64,000 bases of DNA, taken from Saccharomonospora piscinae. GTDB taxonomy: Bacteria > Actinomycetota > Actinomycetes > Mycobacteriales > Pseudonocardiaceae. The stretch spans positions 1 through 64,000 of the forward strand of contig NZ_VCEK01000005.1 of the NCBI RefSeq assembly GCF_005862235.1, given 5' to 3'. The notes beneath the pieces were generated by a model. The model ran no database searches. It was given only the letters and a program-made list of their open reading frames with translations, and was not told where the DNA came from. The position numbers and the translations under genes were made by a program. Shown here piece by piece: positions 16,865 through 26,997 of the stretch. Positions within the stretch are counted from its first letter, which is position 1. Every line of letters begins with the position of its first letter.

Positions 16865-18019
16865 GTGAGTGACTCCCCGGACAAGTCGGCACCCACGGAC
16901 GGGCCTGCCGGACCCCCGAGGCACACCCTGCGTGACGACAACACGACGAGCACGGACCCGGACCGGGACCGCCAGCGGCGCCTGCGGCTCAGCAGGCGTG
17001 GCTGGACCATGCTCGCGAGTGGTGTTCTCGTTCTCACGTTCGCGCTGCTGGGGGCGTTCGTGCGGGTGCCGTACGTCGCGCTGGGCCCGGGACCGACCTA
17101 CGACACGCTCGGCGCGGTCAACGGTTCCGAGGTGATCCGCGTCGACGGCGAGCGGACGTATCCCACCGACGGTGAACTGCGGATGACGACCGTGTCGCTC
17201 AACGACAACATGACCCTGTTCGGAGCCCTCGGGATGTGGCTCAGCGGCCGGTACGCCCTCGCACCGAGGGAGGAGTACTTCCGGCCGGGGCAGTCCGACG
17301 ACGAGGTGCGCCGCGAGAACCTGCGGCAGTTCCGTAACTCGCAGAGCAACGCCGAGGTCGCCGCACTGCGCAGGCTGGGCCACCCGGTGCGGGTCGTGGT
17401 CGACCAGATCGTCGACGAGAGCCCTGCTGTGGGCGTGCTCGAACCCGGGGACCGCATCCTGCGCATCGACGGTGAGGACGTGGCCGACTCCGCCGGGGTG
17501 CGGGCGGCGCTGCGGGACACCCGCCCCGGTCAGACCGTGTCCGTCGCGGTACGGGGAGAGGACGGGCCGGAGCGGACGGAGGACATCACACTGGGCCGCC
17601 ATCCGAACGGCCCCCACGGCTTCATCGGAATCCAGCCGACGGACATCGCCAACGTGCCGTTCGAGGTCGACATCGCGCTGGAGGACGTCGGCGGGCCCTC
17701 CGCGGGCCTGATGTTCGCGCTGGCGATCATGGACGAACTGACGCCGGGGGCGATGACGGGGGGCGAGCGGGTCGCGGGGACCGGCACCATCGACGCCGCG
17801 GGCAACGTCGGGGAGATCGGCGGTATCTCGTTCAAGGTGGTGGCCGCGCACGAGGCCGGAGCCACCGCGTTCCTGGTCCCCGCGGGTAACTGCGACGAGG
17901 CGGTGGCGGCGGCACCCGACGGCCTGAGCCTGGTGCGGGTCGCCACGCTCGACGACGCGGTGACCGCGTTGGAGTCACTGGCCGACGGGCGCCCGGCGAC
18001 CCCCTGCGCGGGCGGCTGA
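16865..18019 (+). CDS. membrane-anchored PDZ and Lon-type serine protease (Rv3194c-type)
   Basis: The 384-residue protein has an acidic N-terminal tail, one membrane helix (about residues 40-65, in VLVLTFALLGAFV), an extracytoplasmic PDZ domain (around VGVLEPGDRILRIDGEDV), and a Lon-type proteolytic domain. The serine of the Ser-Lys dyad lies in GGPSAGLMFAL and the lysine in GGISFKVVAA. It is likely a quality-control or processing protease at the outer face of the membrane. The GTG at 16865 is set by the leaderless -10. The neighbouring PPA1309 and UPF0182 genes match the Rv3193c-Rv3195 order. Confidence 0.88.
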   Translation: MSDSPDKSAPTDGPAGPPRHTLRDDNTTSTDPDRDRQRRLRLSRRGWTMLASGVLVLTFALLGAFVRVPYVALGPGPTYDTLGAVNGSEVIRVDGERTYPTDGELRMTTVSLNDNMTLFGALGMWLSGRYALAPREEYFRPGQSDDEVRRENLRQFRNSQSNAEVAALRRLGHPVRVVVDQIVDESPAVGVLEPGDRILRIDGEDVADSAGVRAALRDTRPGQTVSVAVRGEDGPERTEDITLGRHPNGPHGFIGIQPTDIANVPFEVDIALEDVGGPSAGLMFALAIMDELTPGAMTGGERVAGTGTIDAAGNVGEIGGISFKVVAAHEAGATAFLVPAGNCDEAVAAAPDGLSLVRVATLDDAVTALESLADGRPATPCAGG

Positions 18020-18031
18020 CGACAGGGAGCG

Positions 18032-18589
18032 TCAGGGCGCGAGCGTGGCGGCGAGTGCCTCGACCAGATTGGGAGCCAGTTCGGGGCTCTCGATGATCTC
18101 GTCGGTGTCGTCGGGCGCCAGACCGCGCAGTCGCATCACGCACGAGGCCGACCCGTCGCGCAGGACGGCGGCGGCGAGTCTCGCCTCGGTGCGCCGTGGA
18201 TGGTCGGCCGCTGCCCTGCGTAGCCGCTGCGTGTCCTGCTCGCTCGCGGCGTCCGCGTCGACACCGGGCAGTTCCGACTCGGCGTCCGGCGGCAGGATGA
18301 CGATCTCCTGCACGAGTGCGCAGCCGTGGACGGCCTCGGGCCAGGCGATGCGCCCGAGCGCCTCCGCGAGATCGCCCTCGGGTAGTTCGTCCTGTGCCAC
18401 GGGGGTGAACTCGGCGTCGTCGTCGAGCTGACCTGCGAGATCAGGCTGCTCCCGCAGCAGGTCGGCCGTCGGGACCAGCGCGAACAACTGCGGGGCCTGG
18501 TTCCATCCCCCGCTCGCGACGAACTCCTCGACCTCGCGCACCAGCGCCGCTACCCTTCCGGGACCTGCCCGGTTGCCGCTCTCCGTCAT
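18032..18589 (-). CDS. PPA1309 family protein
   Basis: This 185-residue acidic soluble protein belongs to the PPA1309 family of unknown function, found in actinobacteria next to the UPF0182 gene, as here. Conserved features are APQLFALVPTADLL near the start and the WPEAVHGCALVQEI block followed by the arginine-containing RLRGL segment. It has no signal peptide or membrane segment. It converges on the PDZ protease gene, with 12 bases between stops. Its start ATG at 18589 is about 160 bases upstream of, and divergent from, the UPF0182 gene. Confidence 0.8.
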   Translation of the reverse strand: MTESGNRAGPGRVAALVREVEEFVASGGWNQAPQLFALVPTADLLREQPDLAGQLDDDAEFTPVAQDELPEGDLAEALGRIAWPEAVHGCALVQEIVILPPDAESELPGVDADAASEQDTQRLRRAAADHPRRTEARLAAAVLRDGSASCVMRLRGLAPDDTDEIIESPELAPNLVEALAATLAP

Positions 18590-18747
18590 GTCACCATCCT
18601 GGCAGGGAGTCGAGTGGCGCCCGGCGACGCCCGATTTGGGGCAGTTCGGGAACTCGGAGCGCGGTCCGTACAGTTAGTTAAACAAGGGGACGTTCGCAGG
18701 TCGGCGCCCCGACAACAACAGCCTTGAGACCACGGGGAGTGTGCGTA

Positions 18748-21729
18748 GTGGCCACCCGGCCCCCAGCCAGCCTGCCGAAACTGTCTCGGCGTGCCCGGAT
18801 TCTGTTGATCATTGCGGGCGCTCTCGTCCTGCTGCTCCTGCTCGGTGCCCGGTTACTGAGCACCTACGTCGACTGGCTGTGGTACGGGGAGGTCGACGCG
18901 CGCAGCGTGTTCAGCACGATCCTGCTGACCCGGATCGCGTTGTTCTTCGTGACCGGAGCACTGGTGGGCGGCATGCTCGCGCTGAGTCTGTGGCTGGCGT
19001 ACCGGTCGCGGCCCGTGTTCGTCCCCGTCACCGGTTCGGAGGATCCACTCGCGCGCTATCGCACGGTGGTGGCCGCGCGGACGAAACTCTTCGGTATCGG
19101 CATCCCGGTGGCGGTCGGCCTGATCGCGGGGGCGAGCGGACAGGCCAACTGGGAAATCGTGCAGATGTGGCTGAACGGTAGCGAGTTCGGCCAGACCGAC
19201 CCGGTGTTCGGCATGGACGCCGGGTTCTTCGCCTTCGAACTGCCGTTCTACGGCTGGTTGCTGGGCTGGCTGTTCGTGGCACTGATCGTGTCGTTCTTCG
19301 CCGCGGCGATCACGCACTACCTGTTCGGCGGTATCCGCCTCGCGGGCAAGGGCGGCCAGGTGTCGGGCCCCGCCCGTGTACACCTGCTGGTCCTGATCGG
19401 CGTGTTCGTGCTGTTCAAGGCCGCCGAGTATTTCCTGGATCGCTACCAACTGCTGCTCTCGGAGCGCAACGACCTGTTCACCGGCGCCGCGTACACCGAC
19501 CTCAACGCGGCGATGCCGGCCAATTTGATCCTGCTCTGTATCTCGGTGTTGTGCGCCATCGCCTTCTTCACCGGCGCGTTCCTGCGCAACATCCAGCTCC
19601 CGGCCATCGCGCTGGTGCTGCTGTTGCTCTCGGGGCTGATTCTCGGTGTCGCGTGGCCCGCGGTGCTGGAGCAGTTCTCGGTGCGCCCGAACGCGAACGA
19701 GAAGGAAGCGACCTCGATCGAGCACAACATGGCGGCGACCAAGTACGCCTACCAGCTCGACGAGCAGACGGTGGAGATCCGGGACGACTACACGGGCAAC
19801 ACCAACGCGTCGCCGGACGAGGTCCGGTCGGACAGCGGCACGATCCCCAACATCCGGCTGCTCGACCCGAACGTGCTGAGCTCCACGTTCACCCAGCGGG
19901 TCGGTCGTGAGAACTTCTACGGCTTCCCGGACAAGCTCGACGTCGACCGCTACACCGTGGACGGCGAGGAGCAGGCGTACATCGTCGCGGCCAAGGAGAT
20001 CAACACCAGCGGTCTCGCCGAGAACCAGCAGACCTGGATCAACCGCCACCTCGTGTACACGCACGGCAACGGTTTCGTCGCCGCGCCTGCCAACACCATC
20101 GACCGTGCGCTGGAGGACGCCAACAGCGACGGTGGTTACCCGCTGGCGCGCACGAGTGACACGCAGAACCCCGAGGGCTCCGGCATCCGCGTCGAGGAGC
20201 CGCGGGTGTACTACGGCGAACTGCCCACCGACTACGCGATCGCAGGCGGGACGCCGGGACAGGCGCCGGGCGAGTACGACACCGCCAACGACCGCAGCTA
20301 TCTGTACGAGGGCGAGGGGGGCGTGCCGATCGACAACCTGTTCAACCGGCTGGTCTTCGCCGCCCAGTACGGCGAGCGAAACATCCTGTTCTCCGACCAG
20401 ATCAGTGACGGCGCGAAGATCATGTACCACCGTGACCCCCGCGAGCGGGTGGAGAAGGTGGCGCCGTGGCTGACAGTGGACGGTGACCCGTACCCTGCGG
20501 TGATCGACGGTCGGATCCAGTGGATCGTCGACGGGTACACCACGATCAACAACTATCCGTACTCGCAGCGCACGTCGCTCGGCGGCGCCACCCAGGACTC
20601 TCTCACCGGAGTGGCGCGGCAGGCCGACAACCGGATCAACTACATCCGGAACTCGGTGAAGGCCACGGTCGACGCGTTCGACGGCACGGTCACGATGTAC
20701 GCGATGGACGAGCAGGATCCCGTGCTCAAGACGTGGATGAGCACGTTCCCCGGCCTCGTGCAGCCCAACGACCAGATCAGCGACGAGCTGCGGGCGCACT
20801 TCCGGTACCCGGAGGACATGTTCAAGGTCCAGCGGGAGCTGCTCACCAAGTACCACGTGAACAACGCGCAGGAGTTCTACTCGACCCAGACCTTCTGGAA
20901 CGTGCCGCAGGACCCGACCCAGGAGGGCGCGCTCAACCCGAACACCGACGCGGACAACCAGCCGCCGTACTACATCTATGCCCAGTCACCCGGCCAGGAG
21001 CAACCGACCTTCCAGCTCACGAGCGCACTGACGCCACTGGCGCGGCAGTATCTCGCGGCGTGGGTCACCGTCTCATCCGACCCGGAGGACTACGGGAAGA
21101 TGACGGTGTTGAAGCTGCCGACCGGCGGAGGCCAGCAGCTGGAGGGGCCGGTCCAGGTCCAGAACGCGTTCCAGAGTAATCCGAAGTTCACCCAGGACCG
21201 GACGTTGCTCGGCAACCAGAGTGTCGATCTCATCTACGGCAACCAGTTGACGCTTCCGGTCGCGGGCGGGTTCCTCTACGTGGAACCGGTGTACATCCAG
21301 CAGCGCAACAACCAGAGCTACCCACAGCTGGCGCGGGTGCTGGTGTCCTTCGGCGGCAAGATCGGCGTCGCGTCCACCCTGAACGAGGCCCTGGACGAGG
21401 TGTTCGGTGAGGGCACCGGCGAGGCCGCGACAGGACCGGCCGACGACGCCGGCTCCGGTGACGGTTCCGACGGCGGCAACCAGCAGGACCCGCCCGAGGA
21501 CGGTCAGCAGAGCCCTCCGCCCGGCGACGGTGACGAGCAGCAGCCGCCCGCGCAGAACGGCGGCGACGGCAACCCGGAGGTCCAGCAGGCGGTGGACGAC
21601 ATCCAGTCCGCTCTGGAGGGTCTGCAGCAGGCTCAGCAGTCGGGTGACTTCGCCGCGCAGGGCGAGGCGCTCCAGCAGCTGGACGAGGCCGCACGGAGGT
21701 ACGAGGAACTGGTCGGGTCGGGTAACTGA
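18748..21729 (+). CDS. UPF0182 family large membrane protein
   Basis: The 993-residue product has about seven membrane helices in its first 330 residues, starting with a helix at residues 13-35. A large extracytoplasmic domain follows (blocks NIRLLDPNVLSSTF, YYGELPTDYAI, GVPIDNLFNRL), then a Pro-, Gln- and Asp-rich low-complexity stretch around 890-950 and a final coiled-coil-like helix. This is the full UPF0182 architecture; the function is unknown. The GTG at 18748 follows GGGGAG at a good distance; TTG 18724 and GTG 18739 are weaker. TACAGT at 18669 may be the -10 box, giving a leader of roughly 70 bases. Confidence 0.88.
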   Translation: MATRPPASLPKLSRRARILLIIAGALVLLLLLGARLLSTYVDWLWYGEVDARSVFSTILLTRIALFFVTGALVGGMLALSLWLAYRSRPVFVPVTGSEDPLARYRTVVAARTKLFGIGIPVAVGLIAGASGQANWEIVQMWLNGSEFGQTDPVFGMDAGFFAFELPFYGWLLGWLFVALIVSFFAAAITHYLFGGIRLAGKGGQVSGPARVHLLVLIGVFVLFKAAEYFLDRYQLLLSERNDLFTGAAYTDLNAAMPANLILLCISVLCAIAFFTGAFLRNIQLPAIALVLLLLSGLILGVAWPAVLEQFSVRPNANEKEATSIEHNMAATKYAYQLDEQTVEIRDDYTGNTNASPDEVRSDSGTIPNIRLLDPNVLSSTFTQRVGRENFYGFPDKLDVDRYTVDGEEQAYIVAAKEINTSGLAENQQTWINRHLVYTHGNGFVAAPANTIDRALEDANSDGGYPLARTSDTQNPEGSGIRVEEPRVYYGELPTDYAIAGGTPGQAPGEYDTANDRSYLYEGEGGVPIDNLFNRLVFAAQYGERNILFSDQISDGAKIMYHRDPRERVEKVAPWLTVDGDPYPAVIDGRIQWIVDGYTTINNYPYSQRTSLGGATQDSLTGVARQADNRINYIRNSVKATVDAFDGTVTMYAMDEQDPVLKTWMSTFPGLVQPNDQISDELRAHFRYPEDMFKVQRELLTKYHVNNAQEFYSTQTFWNVPQDPTQEGALNPNTDADNQPPYYIYAQSPGQEQPTFQLTSALTPLARQYLAAWVTVSSDPEDYGKMTVLKLPTGGGQQLEGPVQVQNAFQSNPKFTQDRTLLGNQSVDLIYGNQLTLPVAGGFLYVEPVYIQQRNNQSYPQLARVLVSFGGKIGVASTLNEALDEVFGEGTGEAATGPADDAGSGDGSDGGNQQDPPEDGQQSPPPGDGDEQQPPAQNGGDGNPEVQQAVDDIQSALEGLQQAQQSGDFAAQGEALQQLDEAARRYEELVGSGN

Positions 21730-21783
21730 CGTGCTCGCCCCGAACGAGTGATCGCCGGTTTCCGATGATCATGTGACGTGGAG

Positions 21784-21830
21784 GACACCCACTTTGCGCC
21801 CGGGGGATACCTTGGCGTAAGGTGGGTGTC
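21784..21830 (+). terminator. terminator after the UPF0182 gene
   Basis: A 17-base arm at 21784-21800 pairs with 21814-21830 with only two G-U pairs. The 13-base loop is C/G rich. No T-tract follows, as is usual in this GC range. Confidence 0.55.
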
Positions 21831-21920
21831 ACCGCACGGCGGGATCCACTCGGTGGAACTCCCCGGGACCCCCCCCTCGAAGGGGGAAACGGAGAGGTGC
21901 TAGAGTGGAAAACACAACGA

Positions 21921-21997
21921 CGCGGGGTGGAGCAGTTCGGTAGCTCGCTGGGCTCATAACCCAGAGGTCGCAGGTTCGAATCCTGTCCCCGCTACCA
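21921..21997 (+). tRNA. initiator tRNA-fMet (CAT)
   Basis: A complete 77-base cloverleaf with encoded CCA. The anticodon loop CTCATAA gives CAT. Three G-C pairs in the anticodon stem (GGG/CCC) and the unpaired first base (C1 against T72) mark it as the initiator rather than the elongator tRNA. TAGAGT at 21901-21906 is a good -10 box for it. Confidence 0.93.
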
Positions 21998-22001
21998 GTA
22001 G

Positions 22002-22035
22002 ACGAAGGCCCGGATCTGATGGTCCGGGCCTTCGT
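22002..22035 (+). terminator. terminator after tRNA-fMet
   Basis: A perfect 13-bp stem (22002-22014 against 22023-22035) around an eight-base loop follows five bases after the tRNA. The rest of the gap up to the PadR gene at 22139 holds no other feature I can support. Confidence 0.7.
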
Positions 22036-22138
22036 CGTGCGTGCCGAGCCGGATGCGCAGGGTGAACCAGGTGTTCCATTGTGGACCTCAGCATGACCAC
22101 TGTGGACAGATAGCGATTTTCATGGCACGGTAGAGAGC

Positions 22139-22639
22139 GTGTCCGATTTGAACGCAACTGCCGCAGCACTGCTTGGTCTGCTCCATGACGGTCCCGCGAC
22201 CGGTGGCGAGCTCGTCGCGGCGGCTGAGGAACGATTCGGCACGTTCTTCAGCGTCACGAGGAGTCAGGTCTACCGGGAGCTCCCCGCGCTGCACAAAGAA
22301 GGTTTCGTGCGGCTGGGTAAGCAGGGCCCCCGGTCCAGCCAGCAGTACGTCCTGACCGCAGCGGGGAAGAAGGCCTTCAAGGCGTGGCTGACCAGCGCCT
22401 CGGCCCCCGATCACCTGCGAAGCCCGCTCATCCTGCGGGTGGTGAACTCCGGGGTGCTGACGCCGAAACAGCGCGCCACCCTGTTCGACGTCGCCCGCGA
22501 CACGTACAAGGCGGAGCTCGACGAGGCCAGGGCCGCGGTGAAGGCCGCGGACGACCCCGTGGAGAAGGCTGTCGCCGAGTTCGGCCAGGCGCACGCGAGG
22601 GCGGCGCTGAAGCTGCTGGACGCGGTGTCGGCCGACTGA
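22139..22639 (+). CDS. PadR family transcriptional regulator
   Basis: This 166-residue protein has the PadR winged helix at the N-terminus ([16 protein letters not shown], then [20 protein letters not shown]) and a C-terminal dimerisation helix region (residues 105-165, alanine- and glutamate-rich). PadR proteins usually repress a nearby transporter or enzyme gene in response to small molecules. No obvious target is adjacent apart from itself; prfB follows after a 97-base gap. The GTG at 22139 is the first start giving an intact domain; no clear ribosome site was seen. The repeated TGTGGAC in the 60 bases upstream may be part of its operator. Confidence 0.8.
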   Translation: MSDLNATAAALLGLLHDGPATGGELVAAAEERFGTFFSVTRSQVYRELPALHKEGFVRLGKQGPRSSQQYVLTAAGKKAFKAWLTSASAPDHLRSPLILRVVNSGVLTPKQRATLFDVARDTYKAELDEARAAVKAADDPVEKAVAEFGQAHARAALKLLDAVSAD

Positions 22640-22736
22640 CTGGCATCCCGTCGCCTACCAGCGACGGGGCGCCGGGCAGGCGAGTCCGAGCGGCCGCCCG
22701 GAAGTGGCCGCTCGATTTGCCGTAACCTTGTGGGTT

Positions 22737-23843
22737 GTGAGTGCCGACTTCGAAACAGCCATGAAGGATCTCGGCGGAAAGCTGTCCCAGATCGAGGCCG
22801 TGATGGACCTGGACACGCTCCGCAGGGAGGTCGCCGAGCTGGAGGAGGAAGCCGCTCGCCCCGATCTCTGGAACGATCCGGAGGCGGCGCAGAAGGTGAC
22901 CAGCCAGCTCTCGTACAAGCAGGCGGCTCTGCGACGGGTGAGTGAGCTGCGCCAGCGGGCCGATGACCTGACCGTGCTGCACGAGCTGGCCGAGGCGGAG
23001 GGCGACGCGGCGAGCCGGTCGGAGGCGGAGAGCGAGCTGGCCTCACTCGGCGGCGAGATCGACGCCCTCGAGGTGCGCACCCTGCTCTCGGGCGAGTACG
23101 ACACCCGCAACGCGGTGGTGACGATCCGATCCGAGGCCGGGGGCGTGGACGCCGCCGACTGGGCGGAGATGCTGCTGCGCATGTACCTGCGGTGGGCCGA
23201 GCGGCACAGCTACCCGACCGACGTCTACGACATCTCCTACGCGGAGGAGGCGGGCATCCGCTCGGCCACGTTCAAGGTCGGCGGCCCCTACCTCTACGGC
23301 ACGCTCTCGGTCGAGCAGGGCACCCACCGGCTGGTGCGGATCTCGCCGTTCGACAACCAGAGCAGGCGGCAGACGTCGTTCGCGCACGTCGAGGTGCTGC
23401 CCGAGGTGGAGGAGGTCGACCACGTCGAGGTCCCCGAGAAGGACATCCGGGTCGACGTCTACCGCTCCTCGGGCCCCGGTGGGCAGAGCGTCAACACCAC
23501 GGACTCGGCGGTACGGATCACGCACCTGCCGACCGGAATCGTGGTGTCGTGCCAGAACGAGAAGTCGCAGCTGCAGAACAAGGCGGCGGCGATGAAGGTG
23601 CTACAGGCGAAGCTGTTGCAGCGCAAGAAGGCGGAGGAGCGCGCCGAGTTGGACGCGCTGCGCGACAGCGGGTCCAGCTGGGGTAACCAGATGCGCTCCT
23701 ACGTGCTGCATCCCTACCAGCTGGTGAAGGACCTGCGCACCGAGCACGAGGTCGGCAACCCCTCGGCGGTGCTCGACGGCGAGCTGGACGGCTTCCTCGA
23801 CGCGGGCATCCGGTGGCGCAAGCAGCAGGCCGAACTCGCCTAG
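22737..23843 (+). CDS. prfB: peptide chain release factor 2 (RF2)
   Basis: RF2 ends translation at UGA and UAA codons. The stop-codon reading motif SPF is present in [13 protein letters not shown], and the peptidyl-tRNA hydrolysis motif GGQ is in [13 protein letters not shown]. The 368-residue length is normal. There is no in-frame UGA near codon 25, so the programmed +1 frameshift that controls prfB in many bacteria is absent. The GTG at 22737 follows TAACCT by eight bases, so the message is nearly leaderless. The following ftsE-ftsX-smpB order is common in actinobacteria. Confidence 0.96.
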   Translation: MSADFETAMKDLGGKLSQIEAVMDLDTLRREVAELEEEAARPDLWNDPEAAQKVTSQLSYKQAALRRVSELRQRADDLTVLHELAEAEGDAASRSEAESELASLGGEIDALEVRTLLSGEYDTRNAVVTIRSEAGGVDAADWAEMLLRMYLRWAERHSYPTDVYDISYAEEAGIRSATFKVGGPYLYGTLSVEQGTHRLVRISPFDNQSRRQTSFAHVEVLPEVEEVDHVEVPEKDIRVDVYRSSGPGGQSVNTTDSAVRITHLPTGIVVSCQNEKSQLQNKAAAMKVLQAKLLQRKKAEERAELDALRDSGSSWGNQMRSYVLHPYQLVKDLRTEHEVGNPSAVLDGELDGFLDAGIRWRKQQAELA

Positions 23844-23903
23844 GTCTCCCGGAGGCGGTAGGCAACCGAGGCTTCACCGGCTCCGACTGTAGGATGGCCG
23901 ACC

Positions 23904-24593
23904 GTGATCCGGCTCGATAGTGTCTCCAAGGTCTACAAGACCTCCTCACGTCCGGCGCTCGCGGACGTTTCGGTCGACATGGACAAAGGCGAGTTCGTTT
24001 TTCTCATCGGCCCGTCGGGCTCCGGCAAGTCGACGTTCCTGCGCCTGTTGCTGCGGGAAGAGGTACCCAGCCGCGGGCGGGTGATGGTGTCGAACTTCGA
24101 CGTCGCCAAGCTGCCCCGGCGCCGGGTTCCCCGCCTGCGCCAGACCATCGGCTGCGTGTTCCAGGACTTCCGGCTGCTGACGAACAAGACCGTGGCGGAG
24201 AACGTCGCGTTCGCTCTCGAAGTGATCGGCAAGCCCAAGAACACCATCACCAAGGTGGTGCCGGAGGTGCTGGAGCTGGTGGGGCTCGACGGGAAGTCCG
24301 ACCGGATGCCGAACGAACTGTCGGGTGGTGAGCAGCAGCGCGTCGCCATCGCTCGCGCGTTCGTGAACCGCCCGCTGGTGCTGCTCGCCGACGAACCCAC
24401 CGGGAACCTCGACCCCGACACCAGCCAGGACATCATGCTCCTGCTGGAACGCATCAACCGCACGGGCACCACCGTGCTGATGGCCACCCACGACCATTCC
24501 ATCGTCGACTCGATGCGGCGCAGGGTCGTCGAGCTGGATCACGGTCGCGTGATCCGGGACGACCGCCGTGGGGTGTACGGCGTCGGTCGCTGA
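23904..24593 (+). CDS. ftsE: cell division ATP-binding protein FtsE
   Basis: FtsE is the ATPase of the FtsEX complex, which controls peptidoglycan hydrolases at the division site. The 229-residue protein has Walker [10 protein letters not shown], the signature [15 protein letters not shown], Walker [10 protein letters not shown] and the switch histidine in MATHD. The GTG at 23904 lies eight bases after TAGGAT, again with almost no leader. The partner ftsX follows after a 66-base gap that is strikingly rich in C and contains GAGGAAA before the ftsX start. Confidence 0.95.
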   Translation: MIRLDSVSKVYKTSSRPALADVSVDMDKGEFVFLIGPSGSGKSTFLRLLLREEVPSRGRVMVSNFDVAKLPRRRVPRLRQTIGCVFQDFRLLTNKTVAENVAFALEVIGKPKNTITKVVPEVLELVGLDGKSDRMPNELSGGEQQRVAIARAFVNRPLVLLADEPTGNLDPDTSQDIMLLLERINRTGTTVLMATHDHSIVDSMRRRVVELDHGRVIRDDRRGVYGVGR

Positions 24594-24659
24594 CGTCGCA
24601 CACCCGCCCCTTCCCCGCCCTCCCCCTCCCCGACCCCCCGACCTGAGGAAACGCCCCCG

Positions 24660-25559
24660 ATGCGTGCCAGCTTCGTCTTCAGTGAGGTCATCACCGGCCT
24701 GCGCCGGAACGTCACGATGACCATCGCGATGATTCTCACCACCGCGATCTCCCTCGGGATGTTCGGCGGTGGGCTGCTGTTCGTCCGCACGATCGACAAG
24801 ATGCAGGCGAACTATCTCGACGACGTCGAGGTGACGGTCTACCTGAACGACGAGGTCAGCGACAACGACTCGGCGTGCTCGTCGACGACGTGTACGACGT
24901 TGCGGCAGTCGCTGGAGACCAACCCGGCGGTCGAGTCGGTGGTGTACGAGAACCGCGATCAGGCGTACCAGCGGTTCCAGGAGATCTTCGAGGGGCAGCC
25001 GGATCTGGTGGAGCTGGCGCGCCCGGAGTCGCTGCCGGCGTCGCTGCACGTGAAGTTGTTCAACCCCGAGCGCAGTGACGTCATCGTGCAGGAGTTCTCC
25101 GCGATGGAGGGTGTCGACAGCGTCGATGACCAGAACAAGTTCCTGGACCGCTTCTTCGGGCTGCTGAACGCGGGGCGCAACGGGACCTTCATCGTCGCGT
25201 TGATCGCCGCACTGGCCGCGGTGCTGCTGATCGCGAACACCATTCAGGTCTCGGCTTTCACGCGGCGCACCGAGGTCGGCATCATGCGGCTGGTGGGGGC
25301 GACCCGGTGGTACACGCAGCTGCCGTTCCTGCTGGAGGCGGTGGTCGCCGGCGTCCTCGGCGCGATCATCGGCACCGGGGGGCTGGTGGCGTTGAAGTAC
25401 CTCGTGCTCGACTCGATCCTGGCCACGACGGGCGGTGTCATCCCGCCCATCCTGCTGACCGACGTCCTCTTCCCGGTGTCGATCATTCTGCTCGGCGTGT
25501 CCGTGTTGATCTCGTCGGTGACGGGGTACGTGACGCTGCGACTGTACGTCCGGCACTAA
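24660..25559 (+). CDS. ftsX: cell division membrane protein FtsX
   Basis: FtsX is the membrane partner of FtsE. The 299-residue protein has the expected layout: a first membrane helix (about residues 20-42), a large extracytoplasmic loop that contacts a cell-wall hydrolase (a cysteine pair in SACSSTTC lies in it), and three C-terminal helices with the [23 protein letters not shown] motif between them. ATG 24660 is preceded by GAGG at a suitable distance. No RipC-like hydrolase gene is adjacent. Confidence 0.95.
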   Translation: MRASFVFSEVITGLRRNVTMTIAMILTTAISLGMFGGGLLFVRTIDKMQANYLDDVEVTVYLNDEVSDNDSACSSTTCTTLRQSLETNPAVESVVYENRDQAYQRFQEIFEGQPDLVELARPESLPASLHVKLFNPERSDVIVQEFSAMEGVDSVDDQNKFLDRFFGLLNAGRNGTFIVALIAALAAVLLIANTIQVSAFTRRTEVGIMRLVGATRWYTQLPFLLEAVVAGVLGAIIGTGGLVALKYLVLDSILATTGGVIPPILLTDVLFPVSIILLGVSVLISSVTGYVTLRLYVRH

Positions 25560-25588
25560 AGGGGTCGGGGCAACCCGCGCCGGGGAGA

Positions 25589-25594
25589 TACAGT
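25589..25594 (+). promoter_or_regulatory. -10 element for a leaderless smpB mRNA
   Basis: TACAGT ends exactly six bases before the smpB ATG, so smpB can be transcribed separately from ftsEX with a leaderless message. Confidence 0.5.
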
Positions 25595-25600
25595 CGAAGC

Positions 25601-26083
25601 ATGGCGAAGGAAAGCGGTCGCAAGGTGATCGTGTCGAACCGTCGTGCCCGGCACGACTACACGATCGTCGACACCTACGAGGCCGGGGTCGCTCTGGCGG
25701 GCACCGAGGTCAAGAGCCTGCGGGCGGGCAAGGCCTCGCTCGCGGACTCGTTCGCGACCGTGGACGACGGCGAGGTCTTCCTGCGGGGGCTGCACATCCC
25801 CGAGTACTCGTACGGCACGTGGACCAACCACGAACCGCGGCGCAAGCGCAAACTGCTGCTGCACCGCAGGGAGATCGAGAAGCTCATCGGCAAGACGAAG
25901 GAGACCGGGTTCAGCCTCGTCCCGTTGTCGATGTACTTCAAGGACGGCAAGGTCAAGGTCGAGCTCGCGCTGGCGAAGGGCCGCAAGGCCCACGACAAGC
26001 GCCAGGCGATCGCCAAACGGGACGCGCAGCGGGAGATGGCCAAAGCCATGGGGCGGGCCGCGAAGGGCAAGTACCGCCGGTGA
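25601..26083 (+). CDS. smpB: SsrA-binding protein SmpB
   Basis: SmpB (160 residues) carries tmRNA to stalled ribosomes for trans-translation. The oligonucleotide-binding fold shows the family signature [22 protein letters not shown] and the [14 protein letters not shown] block. The basic C-terminal tail ([20 protein letters not shown]) is the part that enters the mRNA channel. Its RNA partner ssrA lies about 6 kb downstream on the same strand. The ATG at 25601 is fixed by the leaderless -10 box. The amidohydrolase start overlaps the smpB stop (GTGA). Confidence 0.97.
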   Translation: MAKESGRKVIVSNRRARHDYTIVDTYEAGVALAGTEVKSLRAGKASLADSFATVDDGEVFLRGLHIPEYSYGTWTNHEPRRKRKLLLHRREIEKLIGKTKETGFSLVPLSMYFKDGKVKVELALAKGRKAHDKRQAIAKRDAQREMAKAMGRAAKGKYRR

Positions 26084-26997
26084 TCCCGCCGGAGGACGAC
26101 GGCCCCGGGCCTCGGACCGACGACGAGGTGGCGGGCTGGGTTCGCTCCCTCGGCCTTCCCGGGCTCGTGGACATCCACGTGCATTTCCTGCCCGAGCGGA
26201 TGCTGACCAAGGTGTGGGAGTACTTCGACCGGGCCGAGGACCACTACGGCCTGCGGTGGCCGGTGCGGTACCGGCTACCGGAGCCGGAGCGGCTCGACGC
26301 GCTGCGCTCGGTGGGCGTCCGCGCGTTCGCGCCGCTGGTCTACCCGCACAAGCCGGGGATGGCCGCCTGGCTGAACGGCTGGGCACGCGACTTCGCGGAC
26401 GGGGTCCCTGAGGCGGTGCCGACGGCGACGGTGTATCCGGAGCCGTCGGCGCAGCGTGATGTGGCCGCCGCCGTGGCCGCGGGCGCCCGGTGCGTCAAGG
26501 CCCACGTCCAGGTGGGGGCGTACGACCCGGCCGACGAGGCGTTGGACGCGGTGTGGGGACTGCTCGCCGAGGCGGGAGTGCCCGTGGTCGTTCACTGCGG
26601 GCACGGACCGCTGCGCGGCGCCCACACCGGACTCGACGTGTTCGAGCGGGTGCTGCGGCGGCATCCCCGGCTGGTGGCGGTGCTCGCACACGCGGGCATG
26701 CCCGAGTACGACCTGGCGCTGTCATTGGTGCAGCGTTACGACCGGGTGTATCTGGACACCACGATGGTCGGTGTGCCGTTCACCGAGGAGTTCATGCCGG
26801 TGCCGGGGGACTGGCCCCGGCGGCTCGCGGGCATCGCCGACCGGGTGGTGCTCGGCACCGACTTCCCGAACATCCCCTACACCTACGCCACCCAGTTGCG
26901 GGCCGTGGCGGCGTGGGCGGAGGCAGACCCCGGGCTGGGGGAGCCGTTCCTGCGCGCCGTACTGCATGACACCCCCGCCCGCCTACTCGGCATGTGA
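26080..26997 (+). CDS. amidohydrolase family metal-dependent hydrolase
   Basis: The 305-residue protein is a TIM-barrel amidohydrolase of the amidohydrolase_2 type. The first-strand metal motif HVHF is seen in [10 protein letters not shown], and further metal or catalytic positions are suggested by [16 protein letters not shown] and LGTDFPN near the end. These enzymes hydrolyse or decarboxylate small ring compounds; the substrate cannot be named. The GTG at 26080 overlaps the smpB stop, so it is co-translated with smpB. Its last 115 bases overlap the 3' end of the convergent acyltransferase gene. Confidence 0.8.
   Translation: MIPPEDDGPGPRTDDEVAGWVRSLGLPGLVDIHVHFLPERMLTKVWEYFDRAEDHYGLRWPVRYRLPEPERLDALRSVGVRAFAPLVYPHKPGMAAWLNGWARDFADGVPEAVPTATVYPEPSAQRDVAAAVAAGARCVKAHVQVGAYDPADEALDAVWGLLAEAGVPVVVHCGHGPLRGAHTGLDVFERVLRRHPRLVAVLAHAGMPEYDLALSLVQRYDRVYLDTTMVGVPFTEEFMPVPGDWPRRLAGIADRVVLGTDFPNIPYTYATQLRAVAAWAEADPGLGEPFLRAVLHDTPARLLGM

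Noticed and set aside
24594-24659. C-rich stretch between ftsE and ftsX as a possible Rho site or regulatory RNA
   Set aside because: It is only about 60 bases with no secondary structure of note. It probably is just a spacer ahead of the ftsX ribosome site.
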